Assembly (NCBI GenBank): GCA_002386525.1
Contig: DGIS01000030.1
Span: 1,835 to 16,963, forward strand
Length of the DNA stretch: 15,129 nucleotides
Source: Sphingobacterium sp. UBA4616
Lineage (GTDB): Bacteria; Bacteroidota; Bacteroidia; Sphingobacteriales; Sphingobacteriaceae
Direction: 5' to 3'
The translations under genes and the position numbers were made by a program. Below, piece after piece: positions 1 to 7,533 of this stretch (the stretch's first letter is position 1; each line of letters opens with the position of its first letter). A model generated the notes under the pieces. The model made no database searches. It was given only the letters and a program-made list of their open reading frames with translations, and was not told the origin of the DNA.

Positions 1-54
1 GCCTTATTTATTTATCTTATTAACGAAAAGGGGAGAGCTATTTTCCTTTTCCAT

Positions 55-522
55 TTAGCCCTCAACAATCGTTTTTAGATCCGCTGGAGAATAATTGATG
101 GATTTTAAAGTTTTGTTGTCAGCAGTTCTGAATACTAAAAACTTGCCATCAACTTCTTTGTAATAAGATTCTACTCCTTTCAATTTATAGTGTTCTTGGG
201 TAGCAATTGCTTCCGCTTCGTCTTTACATGCCTTACTCATGTTAGAACGTTGAACCTCATCAAAAAGGGCAGAGAATTTATCTTTTAAGCCAAATTCCAA
301 TACTGCGCCAGCAAGTACATATTGGATGTCACATAGTGCATCTGCAATCTCTACCAAATCTTTATCCTGGATGGCTTCTTCTAATTCTTTTAATTCCTCA
401 GCAATCAACGATACCCTTAAAGCACATCGTTGTTCAGATGGAATAGTAGGCGTGTCAAGGATGGGATGTTGGAATGTTTTATGGAATTCCGCAACGGAAG
501 AAAGTGTTTTCGGATCAGTCAT
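55..522 (-). CDS. MazG-like nucleoside triphosphate pyrophosphohydrolase
   Basis: This 155-residue protein looks like an all-alpha NTP pyrophosphohydrolase (MazG / phosphoribosyl-ATP pyrophosphohydrolase-like superfamily), which cleaves NTPs to NMP and pyrophosphate in a metal-dependent way. The sequence shows the first metal-binding motif EExxE (E42, E43, E46 in AEELKELEEA). The second motif is ExxD (E58, D61 in EIADALCDIQYV), followed by the family's usual DEVQRSNMSK stretch at 88-97. The last 50 residues are a tail with no recognised motif. The real substrate (house-cleaning of odd nucleotides or a dedicated pathway) cannot be told from sequence. No his genes lie nearby, so histidine synthesis is unlikely. 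The ATG start has an exact -7 box about 30 bases upstream, and a terminator separates the gene from its upstream neighbour, so it is probably transcribed alone. The fold is confident; the specificity is not. Confidence 0.85.
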   Translation of the reverse strand: MTDPKTLSSVAEFHKTFQHPILDTPTIPSEQRCALRVSLIAEELKELEEAIQDKDLVEIADALCDIQYVLAGAVLEFGLKDKFSALFDEVQRSNMSKACKDEAEAIATQEHYKLKGVESYYKEVDGKFLVFRTADNKTLKSINYSPADLKTIVEG

Positions 523-550
523 ATTCTTTGTTTTTTTATTTTAAAGAGCA

Positions 551-558
551 AATATAAA
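551..558 (-). promoter_or_regulatory. -7 promoter box for the MazG-like gene
   Basis: On the minus strand this reads TATATTTG, an exact match to the Bacteroidota housekeeping -7 consensus TAnnTTTG, about 30 bases before the ATG. No clear -33 TTTG is visible, because that position falls inside the terminator hairpin of the upstream gene. The box itself lies in the T-rich tail of that terminator. Confidence 0.55.
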
Positions 559-561
559 AAA

Positions 562-595
562 TAAGGACGGTTAACTGAATGACCGTCCTTATTTT
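562..595 (-). terminator. Rho-independent terminator of the pseudouridine synthase gene
   Basis: A perfect 12-bp inverted repeat (562-573 with 584-595) encloses a 10-base loop. On the minus strand the right-hand arm runs into a T-rich tract, as an intrinsic terminator should. It lies about 20 bases past the stop codon of the pseudouridine synthase and just before the promoter of the MazG-like gene. Confidence 0.85.
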
Positions 596-614
596 TATTG
601 ATATCCTTGAGCGA

Positions 615-2081
615 TTAAAGGAGGTGCTTTAATTGCACGATTTCTCGTTCTTCTAGGTATCTCCAACGGCCACGAGGTAAGTCTTTTTTAGTCAGATTGG
701 CATATACCACACGATCTAATTTAACTACTTCATATCCTAAAGATTCAAAAATACGACGTACGATACGATTTTTCCCTGAGTGAATCTGGATGCCGACTTC
801 GCGTTTTGATCCGCCTTGAACATAGCTCAAATCGTCCGGTTTGATCACACCGTCTTCTAATTCGATACCAAAGTTAATTTTGTTAAAATCGCCCTGTGTA
901 AGGCTTTTGTTTAGTTCGACATTATAGATTTTGCTGATGCTGTTACGCGGGTGCGAAAGCTTTTCGGCAAGGCTTCCATCATTTGTCATTAAAAGGAGTC
1001 CAGTCGTATTTCTATCAAGGCGACCAACAGGATAGATTCTTTCTTTGGTTGCTTTAGAAACAAGTTCCATCACCGTATGACGCTCTTGGGGATCGTCTGT
1101 AGTCGTGATATAATCTTTTGGTTTGTTTAACAAAACATAAACATTTTTTTCACGTTTCAAGCGTTCGTTGTTGTAGCGGATTTCATCTGTTGCAGGGTCT
1201 ACTTTAGTACCCAATTCGGTAACAGGTTCTCCATTTACCCAAATGACACCAGCCGTGATAAGTTCATCTGCTTTACGTCTTGAACAAATACCAGCATTGG
1301 CGATGTAACGATTCAAACGAACTAAGCCGTCGTCTTCTGACTCCGCAGCTTTTTTCTTTGGACGTTTAATATATTGTTTTTCACCAAAGTTCTTGTTGTC
1401 ATCGAAATTTCGACTTCTTTCTCCGTCAAATTTTCTGTTTGAAGACCTTGGACCGTCATTTCTGTCGGTACGTTTGAAGCTATCTTTTTTGTCGAAAGAA
1501 CGCTCTGATCTGTCGAATGACCTTGGACCGTCATTTCTGTCGGTACGTTTGAAGTTATCTTTTTTGTCGAAAGAGCGTTCTGATCTGTCGAATGACCTTG
1601 GACCGTCATTTCTGTCGGTACGTTTGAAGTTATCTTTTTTGTCGAAAGAACGTTCTGATCTGTCGAATGATCTTGGACCGTCATTTCTGTCGGTACGTTT
1701 GAAATTATCTTTTTTGTCAAAAGAACGTTCTGATCTGTCGAATTTATTGAAGGAATCTTTTTTATCAAAAGATCGTGAAGAATCATTTTTATCAAATGAA
1801 CGAGATCCTCTACCGAATGATTTTTCTGAATTATCTTTTGAACGGGAGGAATTATTATCTTTTTGGAATGATGGTCTGTCTGAGAATTTTTTAGATCCGA
1901 ATGATCTATTTTCACGATTATCATCTTTTCTGAAAGATCCTCTTTCAGAAGAGTCGTTTGACCCGTATGATTTTTTTCCGAAACTATTGTTCTTATCGCC
2001 TCTAGATTTGAAGCTGTCTGAGTTGCCTCGTGACTTTCTGGAGTTGTCATCACGACTGTTCCTTTTATTGCTGAATGGCAT
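615..2081 (-). CDS. rRNA pseudouridine synthase (RsuA/RluB family) with long repetitive N-terminal extension
   Basis: This 488-residue protein isomerises uridine to pseudouridine in ribosomal RNA. The catalytic part begins near residue 253 with an S4 RNA-binding domain (VRLNRYIANAGICSRRKADE), followed by the RsuA/RluB-type synthase domain with LLNKPK. The motif GRLDRNTTGLLL holds the catalytic aspartate, D356. This C-terminal 236 residues is the normal size for RluB/RsuA. Ahead of it lie about 250 residues of low-complexity sequence rich in Ser, Arg, Asp, Lys, Asn and Phe. That stretch includes four near-identical 25-residue units (about 114-213) and is almost certainly disordered and RNA-contacting. 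Long basic extensions of this type are common on this enzyme in Bacteroidota; the clean tandem array is the unusual part. The target rRNA position cannot be assigned. It is a single-gene unit with its own -7 box and terminator. Confidence 0.93.
   Translation of the reverse strand: MPFSNKRNSRDDNSRKSRGNSDSFKSRGDKNNSFGKKSYGSNDSSERGSFRKDDNRENRSFGSKKFSDRPSFQKDNNSSRSKDNSEKSFGRGSRSFDKNDSSRSFDKKDSFNKFDRSERSFDKKDNFKRTDRNDGPRSFDRSERSFDKKDNFKRTDRNDGPRSFDRSERSFDKKDNFKRTDRNDGPRSFDRSERSFDKKDSFKRTDRNDGPRSSNRKFDGERSRNFDDNKNFGEKQYIKRPKKKAAESEDDGLVRLNRYIANAGICSRRKADELITAGVIWVNGEPVTELGTKVDPATDEIRYNNERLKREKNVYVLLNKPKDYITTTDDPQERHTVMELVSKATKERIYPVGRLDRNTTGLLLMTNDGSLAEKLSHPRNSISKIYNVELNKSLTQGDFNKINFGIELEDGVIKPDDLSYVQGGSKREVGIQIHSGKNRIVRRIFESLGYEVVKLDRVVYANLTKKDLPRGRWRYLEEREIVQLKHLL
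1444..1743 (-). repeat. Four tandem 75-bp repeats inside the pseudouridine synthase gene
   Basis: Four head-to-tail units begin at 1444, 1519, 1594 and 1669, each exactly 75 bases (25 codons), so the reading frame is kept. Taking the third unit as reference, the first differs at two bases, the second at one and the fourth at three. Only one of these changes alters the protein (Asn to Ser in the first unit). The encoded unit contains FDRSERSFDKKDNF and KRTDRNDGPRS. More degenerate relatives of the unit lie further towards the N-terminus. The near identity points to recent expansion or ongoing homogenisation. Confidence 0.97.
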
Positions 2082-2106
2082 TGTGTTTTACTAAAAATGT
2101 GAACAG

Positions 2107-2114
2107 CAAAGTTA
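2107..2114 (-). promoter_or_regulatory. -7 promoter box for the pseudouridine synthase gene
   Basis: The minus strand reads TAACTTTG, an exact TAnnTTTG match, about 25 bases upstream of the ATG. I see no good -33 TTTG at the expected distance. Confidence 0.5.
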
Positions 2115-2221
2115 GGTATAATTTTGGGTTTTGCGAAAAAATCCTTATCTTTTTGTCTTTTCCTGAATTTACTTCATTTTTAAACTAAAAAAGCCCCTTT
2201 AAAGTGCTTAGGAGGTAACTA

Positions 2222-2253
2222 TTTGTTTTTTAAATAAATAGTGTTTACCTTTG
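2222..2253 (+). promoter_or_regulatory. Bacteroidota-type promoter for the lytic transglycosylase gene
   Basis: TTTG at 2222-2225 is followed, after 20 bases, by TACCTTTG at 2246-2253. These match the -33 TTTG and -7 TAnnTTTG elements of the main Bacteroidota sigma factor with the usual spacing. Transcription would start near 2260, giving a leader of about 65 bases before the ATG at 2325. This is the best complete promoter in the window. Confidence 0.72.
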
Positions 2254-2324
2254 TACCCTTGAATTTGAACCAAGCTATTTTTTGATCGATTAGAGTCGTG
2301 GATAGGATAGCATTAAGGGAGTAA

Positions 2325-3137
2325 ATGATAAGAAAGAAAGTTTTATGTAGTAGTGTGATTTTGTTTGCTTTATTGCTGTCAAAATTATACTCAACCCCAC
2401 ACAACAACGCTTCGAACGGCGGTCAGATCGCCGAGCCAAAGCTCATCTTAATTCCAGCTCATTCTGGAAAAGATGAAGAGAAGAAAGAAAAAAGCAATTC
2501 GTTTGAATCTTATATGAGTTCATTGACATTTGCCGAAGATTCCTTACCTATGGATCGTCCGCTTGTGGAAAGTAAATTGCGCAAATTTTTCAATCGATTC
2601 GCGTTTAAAAAGACAGGATCATACGATATGCATAGAAAGGCAGAAACCTATTTGCCGATGATCGCAAAGATTCTTAAATCACATGGTATTCCGGAGGACT
2701 TTAAGTACATTCCATTGGTGGAAAGCGGGCTCAGTAAGGCTGTAGTTTCCTCCAAGGGGGCAGGTGGCTATTGGCAGTTTATGCCTGCAACAGCCCGTTT
2801 GTATGGATTGAGAGTGAATGGTAAAGTAGATGACCGGAAAGATCTTGTCAAATCTACGCATGCTGCTGCCAGGTACCTTAAATATCTGTATGCCCAATTT
2901 GGAAACTGGACTTTGGTGGCTGCTGCATACAATGTCGGTGATGGTAGTCTAAAGGGCTCCATGAGGAGGCAAAAAAAGGACGATTATTTTGCGTTGAAGT
3001 TGAATAATGAAACTGGTTCCTATGTATACAAGCTAGTTTCGATGAAGGAAATTATTGAACATCCGCAGAAACATGGCTATTCGCGTTATGCAAATAAAGA
3101 ATTGGAGACTTTAGATAAGGAACCTAATATGCTGTAA
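2325..3137 (+). CDS. Lytic murein transglycosylase (SLT domain, MltD-like)
   Basis: This 270-residue exported enzyme would cleave the MurNAc-GlcNAc bond of peptidoglycan, leaving a 1,6-anhydro end. An N-terminal hydrophobic segment (about 5-20, after MIRKK) acts as signal peptide or anchor and is followed by a charged linker. The SLT lysozyme-like domain spans about 105-245. Its catalytic glutamate is E133 in YIPLVESGLS, and the family motifs GGYWQFMPATARLYGL (147-162) and AAAYNVGDGSL (199-209) follow. The order of motifs fits the MltD branch, but the LysM repeats that usually follow in MltD are missing: the protein ends about 25 residues after the domain. The start is supported by a purine-rich TAAGGGA 4 bases before the ATG and by the promoter upstream. 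It stands alone, convergent with lolA. Whether it serves cell division, envelope remodelling or insertion of an envelope machine is not shown. Confidence 0.92.
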   Translation: MIRKKVLCSSVILFALLLSKLYSTPHNNASNGGQIAEPKLILIPAHSGKDEEKKEKSNSFESYMSSLTFAEDSLPMDRPLVESKLRKFFNRFAFKKTGSYDMHRKAETYLPMIAKILKSHGIPEDFKYIPLVESGLSKAVVSSKGAGGYWQFMPATARLYGLRVNGKVDDRKDLVKSTHAAARYLKYLYAQFGNWTLVAAAYNVGDGSLKGSMRRQKKDDYFALKLNNETGSYVYKLVSMKEIIEHPQKHGYSRYANKELETLDKEPNML

Positions 3138-3163
3138 AATCAGTTGAATTAAAATAATGGCTA

Positions 3164-3213
3164 CAGTGCAATAGAAAAGGCTTTCGATGTTGAAAGCCTT
3201 TTCTATTGCACTG
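3164..3213. terminator. Bidirectional terminator between the transglycosylase gene and lolA
   Basis: A perfect 22-bp inverted repeat (3164-3185 with 3192-3213) encloses a 6-base loop. Its core has an A tract on one side and a T tract on the other (AAAAGGCTTTC / GAAAGCCTTTT). It can therefore act as a terminator on either strand for the two convergent genes. The outer stem (GTGCAATAG / CTATTGCAC) makes it unusually long. Confidence 0.88.
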
Positions 3214-3244
3214 CATTTCTAAGTAGTGTATTATCGATGGATTC

Positions 3245-3898
3245 TTATCTTAAATCGACTATATCGAATCCTTGGTAGTCATTTTTGTTAAATACGAATA
3301 GATTGTCTGAAAGTACCTTATTGCCCTGTTGTGAAGCTAATGTATATGTATAGCGGTTTCCACTTTTATCGAATATAGTGGTATCATAGATCAAATTTGT
3401 TGCTTTATTGATGCGTAGCTTTATCTTTGAATAGTTTTTTTTGCTATCCACTGGGGTTAAATTGACGACATTCAGTGTAAGTCCATTGACCTTTTCGGTA
3501 TTGGTCAATGTATACTTAAAGCCAGTTGTATAGAAGCTAAAGATGTTTGTTGCGTTGATCTCGTTGGTCGAATTGCTGGCTTCCGAGATTTCAACTTCCT
3601 TTTCGGCTTTCATGATATTCCACTGTGTCTTGGAGTCTGATATCAATACTTGATTTTTGGTGTTCACCTGATATTTGTTGTTAGCCTTGTCCAGATATAG
3701 GGTTCCAGCATCAGCATGTGATCCTCCGTTCGCTTGTTTAATATGCAATGAGAAATTGGCCTGTATTGTTTTGTATGTATTGTACTTTTGGCTTACTTTC
3801 GTCAATAGCGCCTTAGCAGCCGCATCATTTTGTGCATAGCTGTTTTGACTGTATATCATAAATAGCAGCCCTACAATAAACCATAATTGTTTTTTCAT
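3245..3898 (-). CDS. lolA: LolA-like outer-membrane lipoprotein carrier
   Basis: This 217-residue protein resembles LolA, the periplasmic chaperone that ferries lipoproteins from the inner to the outer membrane. A signal peptide is visible (MKKQ, hydrophobic 5-17, cleavage likely after SYA at residue 22), followed by a LolA-type beta-rich body. Recognisable LolA features are the opening AKALLTKVSQKYNTYKTIQANF, the GTLYLDKANNKYQV strand pair, and later QWNIMKAEKEVEIS and FKYTLTNTEKVNGLTLNVV. Its length is normal for the family. The ATG lies 1 base after the ftsK stop codon, so it is translated from the ftsK message. The same order, ftsK then lolA, occurs in Escherichia coli, which supports the identification. 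No LolB partner is expected in this phylum and none is seen here. The fold is confident; the exact cargo is inferred. Confidence 0.87.
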   Translation of the reverse strand: MKKQLWFIVGLLFMIYSQNSYAQNDAAAKALLTKVSQKYNTYKTIQANFSLHIKQANGGSHADAGTLYLDKANNKYQVNTKNQVLISDSKTQWNIMKAEKEVEISEASNSTNEINATNIFSFYTTGFKYTLTNTEKVNGLTLNVVNLTPVDSKKNYSKIKLRINKATNLIYDTTIFDKSGNRYTYTLASQQGNKVLSDNLFVFNKNDYQGFDIVDLR

Positions 3899-3899
3899 T

Positions 3900-6635
3900 T
3901 TAGTTGTCCTTTTTTAACGTCTCCAAAAATTGTTCTAATGAATACTCATCTGGATAGAGCACTTCGCGTGCTTTACTTCCTTCAAATGGACCTACAATTC
4001 CTGCAGCTTCCAATTGATCGATGATTCGTCCTGCTCTATTATAACCCAATTTTAATTTACGTTGGATTAATGAAGTTGAGCCTTGCTGATGCATGACAAT
4101 CAATCGGGCAGCTTCTTCAAACAATTGATCGCGGTCTTTGGGATCGAAATCTGTACTACCAGAACCATCACCGTTTTCATCTACGTATTCCGGAAGCATA
4201 AATGCCGAAGGATAGCCTCGTTGTGCACCGATGTAGTCGGAAATCTGTTCAACTTCAGGCGTATCGACAAATGCACATTGGATACGTATCAGATCACTTC
4301 CAGTTGCCAGTAGCATATCACCTCGACCGATCAACTGATCTGCACCTCCTGTATCGAGAATGGTCCGTGAATCGACTTTTGATAAAACACGGAATGCAAG
4401 ACGAGCAGGGAAGTTGGCCTTGATTGTACCGGTAATGATATTAACAGAAGGTCGCTGGGTCGCTATGACTAGGTGAATACCCACTGCACGGGCTAATTGG
4501 GCCAAGCGCGCAATTGGCGTTTCTACCTCTTTTCCTGCTGTCATCATCAAGTCGGCAAATTCATCAACAATAAGAACGATATAAGGTAAGAATCGATGAC
4601 CCTCCTCAGGGTTTAATCGGCGATTGATAAATTTTGCATTATATTCCTTTAAATTACGTACCTGAGCATTTTTTAACAAATCATAACGTTGATCCATCTC
4701 TATACACAAGGAATTTAGCGTGTTAATTACTTTTTTAGTATCGGTAATAATGGCGTCTCCGTCATCAGGTAATTTCGCAAGGAAGTGTCGTTCCACTTTT
4801 TTGAATAAAGAGAGCTCCACTTTTTTAGGGTCAACAAGTACAAATTTGAGCTCAGCCGGATGCTTTTTGTACAGCAAAGAGGTCAGAATGGCATTAATAC
4901 CGACTGATTTACCTTGGCCGGTAGCACCTGCAACCAAGAGGTGGGGCATTTTCGCCAAATCTGCAATATACACTTCATTAGAGATTGTTTTACCTAACGC
5001 GATAGGGAGATCCATTTCTGTTTTTTGAAACTTTTCTGTAGCCAGGACCGATCGCATGGATACCATCTCCGGATTGGAGTTTGGTACCTCAATACCGATT
5101 GTTCCCTTTCCGGGCATAGGTGCAATAATTCGGATGCCTAAAGCAGCAAGACTTAAGGCAATGTCATCTTCCAGATTCTTGATTTTTGAAATCCTTACGC
5201 CTGGTTTCGGTATAATTTCATACAGCGTTACCGTTGGACCTATGGTTGCTTTGATGCTTTCGATCTCTATGCTATAGTTTCTCAGGGTATCAACAATCTT
5301 GTTTTTGTTTGCTTCAAGTTCGTGTTGATTGATTGTTATTTTACCCCCACCATAGTCTCTCAATAAATCCAAAGTTGGGTGTTGATAACCCGAAAGATCC
5401 AATTTTGGATCATATTGTCCGAATTGCGCCACCAGGTCGCTGGCAGTAATTTCTTTTTCTTCTTTGATATCTTCGACAACCAGACCTGGTACTGCTTCCA
5501 CTTCTAGTGATGGTTCAGGTTCTTTTTGTGACGGAGTTGCAACAGCTGGCGGTTGGTATTCACGTATTAGCGGTACTTCTGCGTCTTCAAATTCTTCATT
5601 CGGCTGGTCAATCGTAAAACTGATAGATGGTGTATTATCTGTTCGATCCAACGGACTATCATCAAATGATAGTACCACTTTGTCTTTCGGATCAATCTGT
5701 ACATCAGGTATTGGATGATGGGTAAATGCAGGGCGTTGAAGCTCTTCTTGTACTTCTTTTTCACGGGCAGATTGAAAACGCTCGTTGATGGATGTCGGCC
5801 GTTGAATAGATTCCCGGACAGATTGGATGGAATCATCTTCAATATGAATTTTATTCCTTAGGTTTTGCGTAGCGTATTCATCTTCGTCCTCCTGATCTAT
5901 ATCCTCCGAAAATGACTTGGATTTTCTATTGCTGAAAAGAACAAATTTGAAATCGAGGTTGTAAAGTAAGATTAATGTGGTCATATAGGCAAAACCTAAT
6001 ATACACCCAACGCCCACAATGCCAACTTGCGCTTCCAATAATTTATTGGTCCAAAAGCCAAATTTACCCTCGAGCATATGTGGAGTGTCGGCCATAAATC
6101 CATGTAAGAAACCCAATGTTACGGAAATAAAAACGATGGCGACAAATGAATAGACCACAGTGCGGTACAATGGAAGCAAAGATTTTTTAAACAGCAAGCG
6201 ATATCCTAAGATAAAGAGCACTGGAATAAAAAGAAACGATGCAACGCCAAACCATTCGTACATGAACTGGTTGGCAAGCAATGCTCCAAACTTTCCTAAT
6301 TTATTATCGACAACAGGTAGATCCACTGCTTCATCATTGATTTCTTCTACAGACCGGAATAATGTAGACCAGCCGCCATTGGTTTTAGCGATATAACTTT
6401 GATCGTCTTCCCAAGTGAATAGATAGGAAACGAAAGCTGTGGCAAAAGCCAACGAAAGGAAGATCAATAAAATTCCTAATATCTTGACCGCCTTTTGCTG
6501 TGCATCAGAATAATCTGTTGGTACAGCGTTTTTTAGACTTTTTTCTTTTTTAAATGTTGTCGATTCCTTTTGAGGGGCACGTTTGCCAGAAACTGAATTT
6601 CCTGTCTGCCTAAATGTATTTCCTTTGTTTGACAT
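3900..6635 (-). CDS. ftsK: FtsK/SpoIIIE-family DNA translocase
   Basis: This membrane-anchored ATPase pumps DNA at the septum and, in the family, activates XerCD-dif recombination to finish chromosome segregation. About four membrane segments occupy the first 230 residues, followed by an acidic, disordered linker (roughly 245-420). The motor domain comes next: Walker A GATGQGKS with its lysine near residue 576, and Walker B VLIVDEFADLM with DE near 691-692. The C-terminal winged-helix gamma domain, which reads polar DNA motifs, covers about the last 70-80 residues (FEEAARLIVMHQQGSTSLIQ, then KLGYNRAGRIIDQLEAAGIV). An in-frame GTG at 6645-6647 would add four residues. I prefer the ATG at 6633-6635 (911 residues) because the -7 box at 6662-6669 puts transcription start only a few bases before the GTG. 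The gene is first in an operon with lolA. Confidence 0.96.
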   Translation of the reverse strand: MSNKGNTFRQTGNSVSGKRAPQKESTTFKKEKSLKNAVPTDYSDAQQKAVKILGILLIFLSLAFATAFVSYLFTWEDDQSYIAKTNGGWSTLFRSVEEINDEAVDLPVVDNKLGKFGALLANQFMYEWFGVASFLFIPVLFILGYRLLFKKSLLPLYRTVVYSFVAIVFISVTLGFLHGFMADTPHMLEGKFGFWTNKLLEAQVGIVGVGCILGFAYMTTLILLYNLDFKFVLFSNRKSKSFSEDIDQEDEDEYATQNLRNKIHIEDDSIQSVRESIQRPTSINERFQSAREKEVQEELQRPAFTHHPIPDVQIDPKDKVVLSFDDSPLDRTDNTPSISFTIDQPNEEFEDAEVPLIREYQPPAVATPSQKEPEPSLEVEAVPGLVVEDIKEEKEITASDLVAQFGQYDPKLDLSGYQHPTLDLLRDYGGGKITINQHELEANKNKIVDTLRNYSIEIESIKATIGPTVTLYEIIPKPGVRISKIKNLEDDIALSLAALGIRIIAPMPGKGTIGIEVPNSNPEMVSMRSVLATEKFQKTEMDLPIALGKTISNEVYIADLAKMPHLLVAGATGQGKSVGINAILTSLLYKKHPAELKFVLVDPKKVELSLFKKVERHFLAKLPDDGDAIITDTKKVINTLNSLCIEMDQRYDLLKNAQVRNLKEYNAKFINRRLNPEEGHRFLPYIVLIVDEFADLMMTAGKEVETPIARLAQLARAVGIHLVIATQRPSVNIITGTIKANFPARLAFRVLSKVDSRTILDTGGADQLIGRGDMLLATGSDLIRIQCAFVDTPEVEQISDYIGAQRGYPSAFMLPEYVDENGDGSGSTDFDPKDRDQLFEEAARLIVMHQQGSTSLIQRKLKLGYNRAGRIIDQLEAAGIVGPFEGSKAREVLYPDEYSLEQFLETLKKDN

Positions 6636-6661
6636 TGAAAAGCTCACAATTATACTGCGTA

Positions 6662-6669
6662 CAAACTTA
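6662..6669 (-). promoter_or_regulatory. -7 promoter box for the ftsK-lolA operon
   Basis: The minus strand reads TAAGTTTG, an exact TAnnTTTG match, 26 bases before the preferred ATG of ftsK. No convincing -33 TTTG is seen. A start of transcription about 7 bases downstream leaves too little leader for the alternative GTG start. Confidence 0.5.
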
Positions 6670-6909
6670 GTTATTTTGATAGTATTTTAAGGATGCCTAT
6701 GACCTATTATTTTAAGTTTGTCGTTTTTTATGAATGAATAAATTTAGATGTCGCTAAAAAGCGCGATAGGTATAAGGACTAGCAAATACTATGCCCTGCA
6801 AATAGGTCGGTTAAAAGAATGGCGAATAGCTGTAATGGATTGCTGGTGCTTTGTATATTCTTGGAGTTGCAGTAAAATATGTAGTTTTACGAAAAATACA
6901 AAAGATAGC

Positions 6910-7419
6910 ATGAACAAGTTTGAGATACGTAAAGCGACATTAGCTGATAAAGGACGAATTTGGGAAATTATACAGCAGGCAATTGCCTTAAGGAAGGAAC
7001 AAGGCAGCAGGCAATGGCAAGATGGGTATCCGAATGAGGACGTCGTGCAATCGGATATTGATAAAGGATATGCCCATGTCGTTGAAGTAGCGCATAGGAT
7101 TGTAGGTTATGTTGCAATAATTTTTGATGTGGAACCTGCTTATGATGATATCGATGGGAAATGGTTGAGCAATGGTCCCTATGTCGGTATACACAGACTC
7201 GCCTCGGCGCAAGACCCCCATATGAAGGGTGTGGGAACGGCTATTATGCGGGGTGTTGAGGAGATTGCAATTGATCATTCGGTTTATAGTATCAAGGTAG
7301 ATACTAATTTTGATAATGGCGGTATGTTACATGTGTTTGAAAAATTGGGATACCAATATTGTGGTGAGGTGCATTTTAGAGGTGCGTCACGTAAAGCTTT
7401 TGAAAAACTACTAAAATAA
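6910..7419 (+). CDS. GNAT-family N-acetyltransferase
   Basis: This 169-residue protein is a Gcn5-related acetyltransferase, which moves an acetyl group from acetyl-CoA to an amine on an unknown acceptor. The opening FEIRKATLADKGRIWEIIQQ is typical of the family. The acetyl-CoA pyrophosphate-binding motif is the loop HMKGVGTAIM (104-113), and the late motif DTNFDNGGMLHVFEKLGY (131-148) places the usual Asn residues and closing strand. The frame is open back to 6748, but those 54 extra residues look nothing like a GNAT N-terminus, so I use the ATG at 6910. A weak promoter-like pair (TTG at 6861-6863, TAGTTTTA at 6882-6889, one mismatch in the -7 box) would leave a very short leader. The substrate cannot be inferred; the neighbours (ftsK, tyrS) offer no clue. 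Confidence 0.88.
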   Translation: MNKFEIRKATLADKGRIWEIIQQAIALRKEQGSRQWQDGYPNEDVVQSDIDKGYAHVVEVAHRIVGYVAIIFDVEPAYDDIDGKWLSNGPYVGIHRLASAQDPHMKGVGTAIMRGVEEIAIDHSVYSIKVDTNFDNGGMLHVFEKLGYQYCGEVHFRGASRKAFEKLLK

Positions 7420-7465
7420 TCGGCTCATTTTTTCATAATGAAAAAAAAGCTTTCGACTGCATAAC

Positions 7466-7502
7466 AAAAAGTCCTTTTTGAACAAATCAAAAGGGACTTT
7501 TT
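7466..7502. terminator. Bidirectional terminator between the GNAT gene and tyrS
   Basis: A 15-bp stem (7466-7480 with 7488-7502, one G-U pair) encloses a 7-base loop. A run of A opens it and a run of T closes it, so it reads as an intrinsic terminator on both strands. It sits between two convergent genes, about 30 bases past the tyrS stop codon. Confidence 0.85.
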
Positions 7503-7533
7503 AACCTCTAGGGTTCAATAAAAACCACAAGTA

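Noticed and set aside
4..54. ATG directly after the stop codon of the MazG-like gene (minus strand), suggesting a coupled downstream gene.
   Set aside because: The frame ends after 16 codons at a TAA, before the window edge. It is too short to claim as a gene.
1322..2094. Long open frames overlapping the pseudouridine synthase repeats: 243 residues in another minus frame (1322-2053) and 233 residues on the plus strand (1393-2094).
   Set aside because: Because the repeat unit is 75 bases, any frame open through one unit stays open through all. The predicted proteins are low-complexity copies of the repeat with no domain, so they are shadows of the real gene.
2160..2220. Hairpin-like segment around AAAAAAGCCCC / GTGCTTAGG that might be a terminator.
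   Set aside because: The arms do not pair beyond four bases, and no gene ends there: both neighbours start here, pointing outward.
2219..2407. 62-residue minus-strand frame upstream of the transglycosylase gene.
   Set aside because: It overlaps the promoter and signal-peptide coding region of the transglycosylase and shows no recognisable domain.
6748..6909. 54-residue N-terminal extension in frame with the GNAT acetyltransferase.
   Set aside because: It is Cys/Trp-rich, does not resemble any GNAT N-terminus, and the family's usual start pattern begins exactly at the ATG at 6910.
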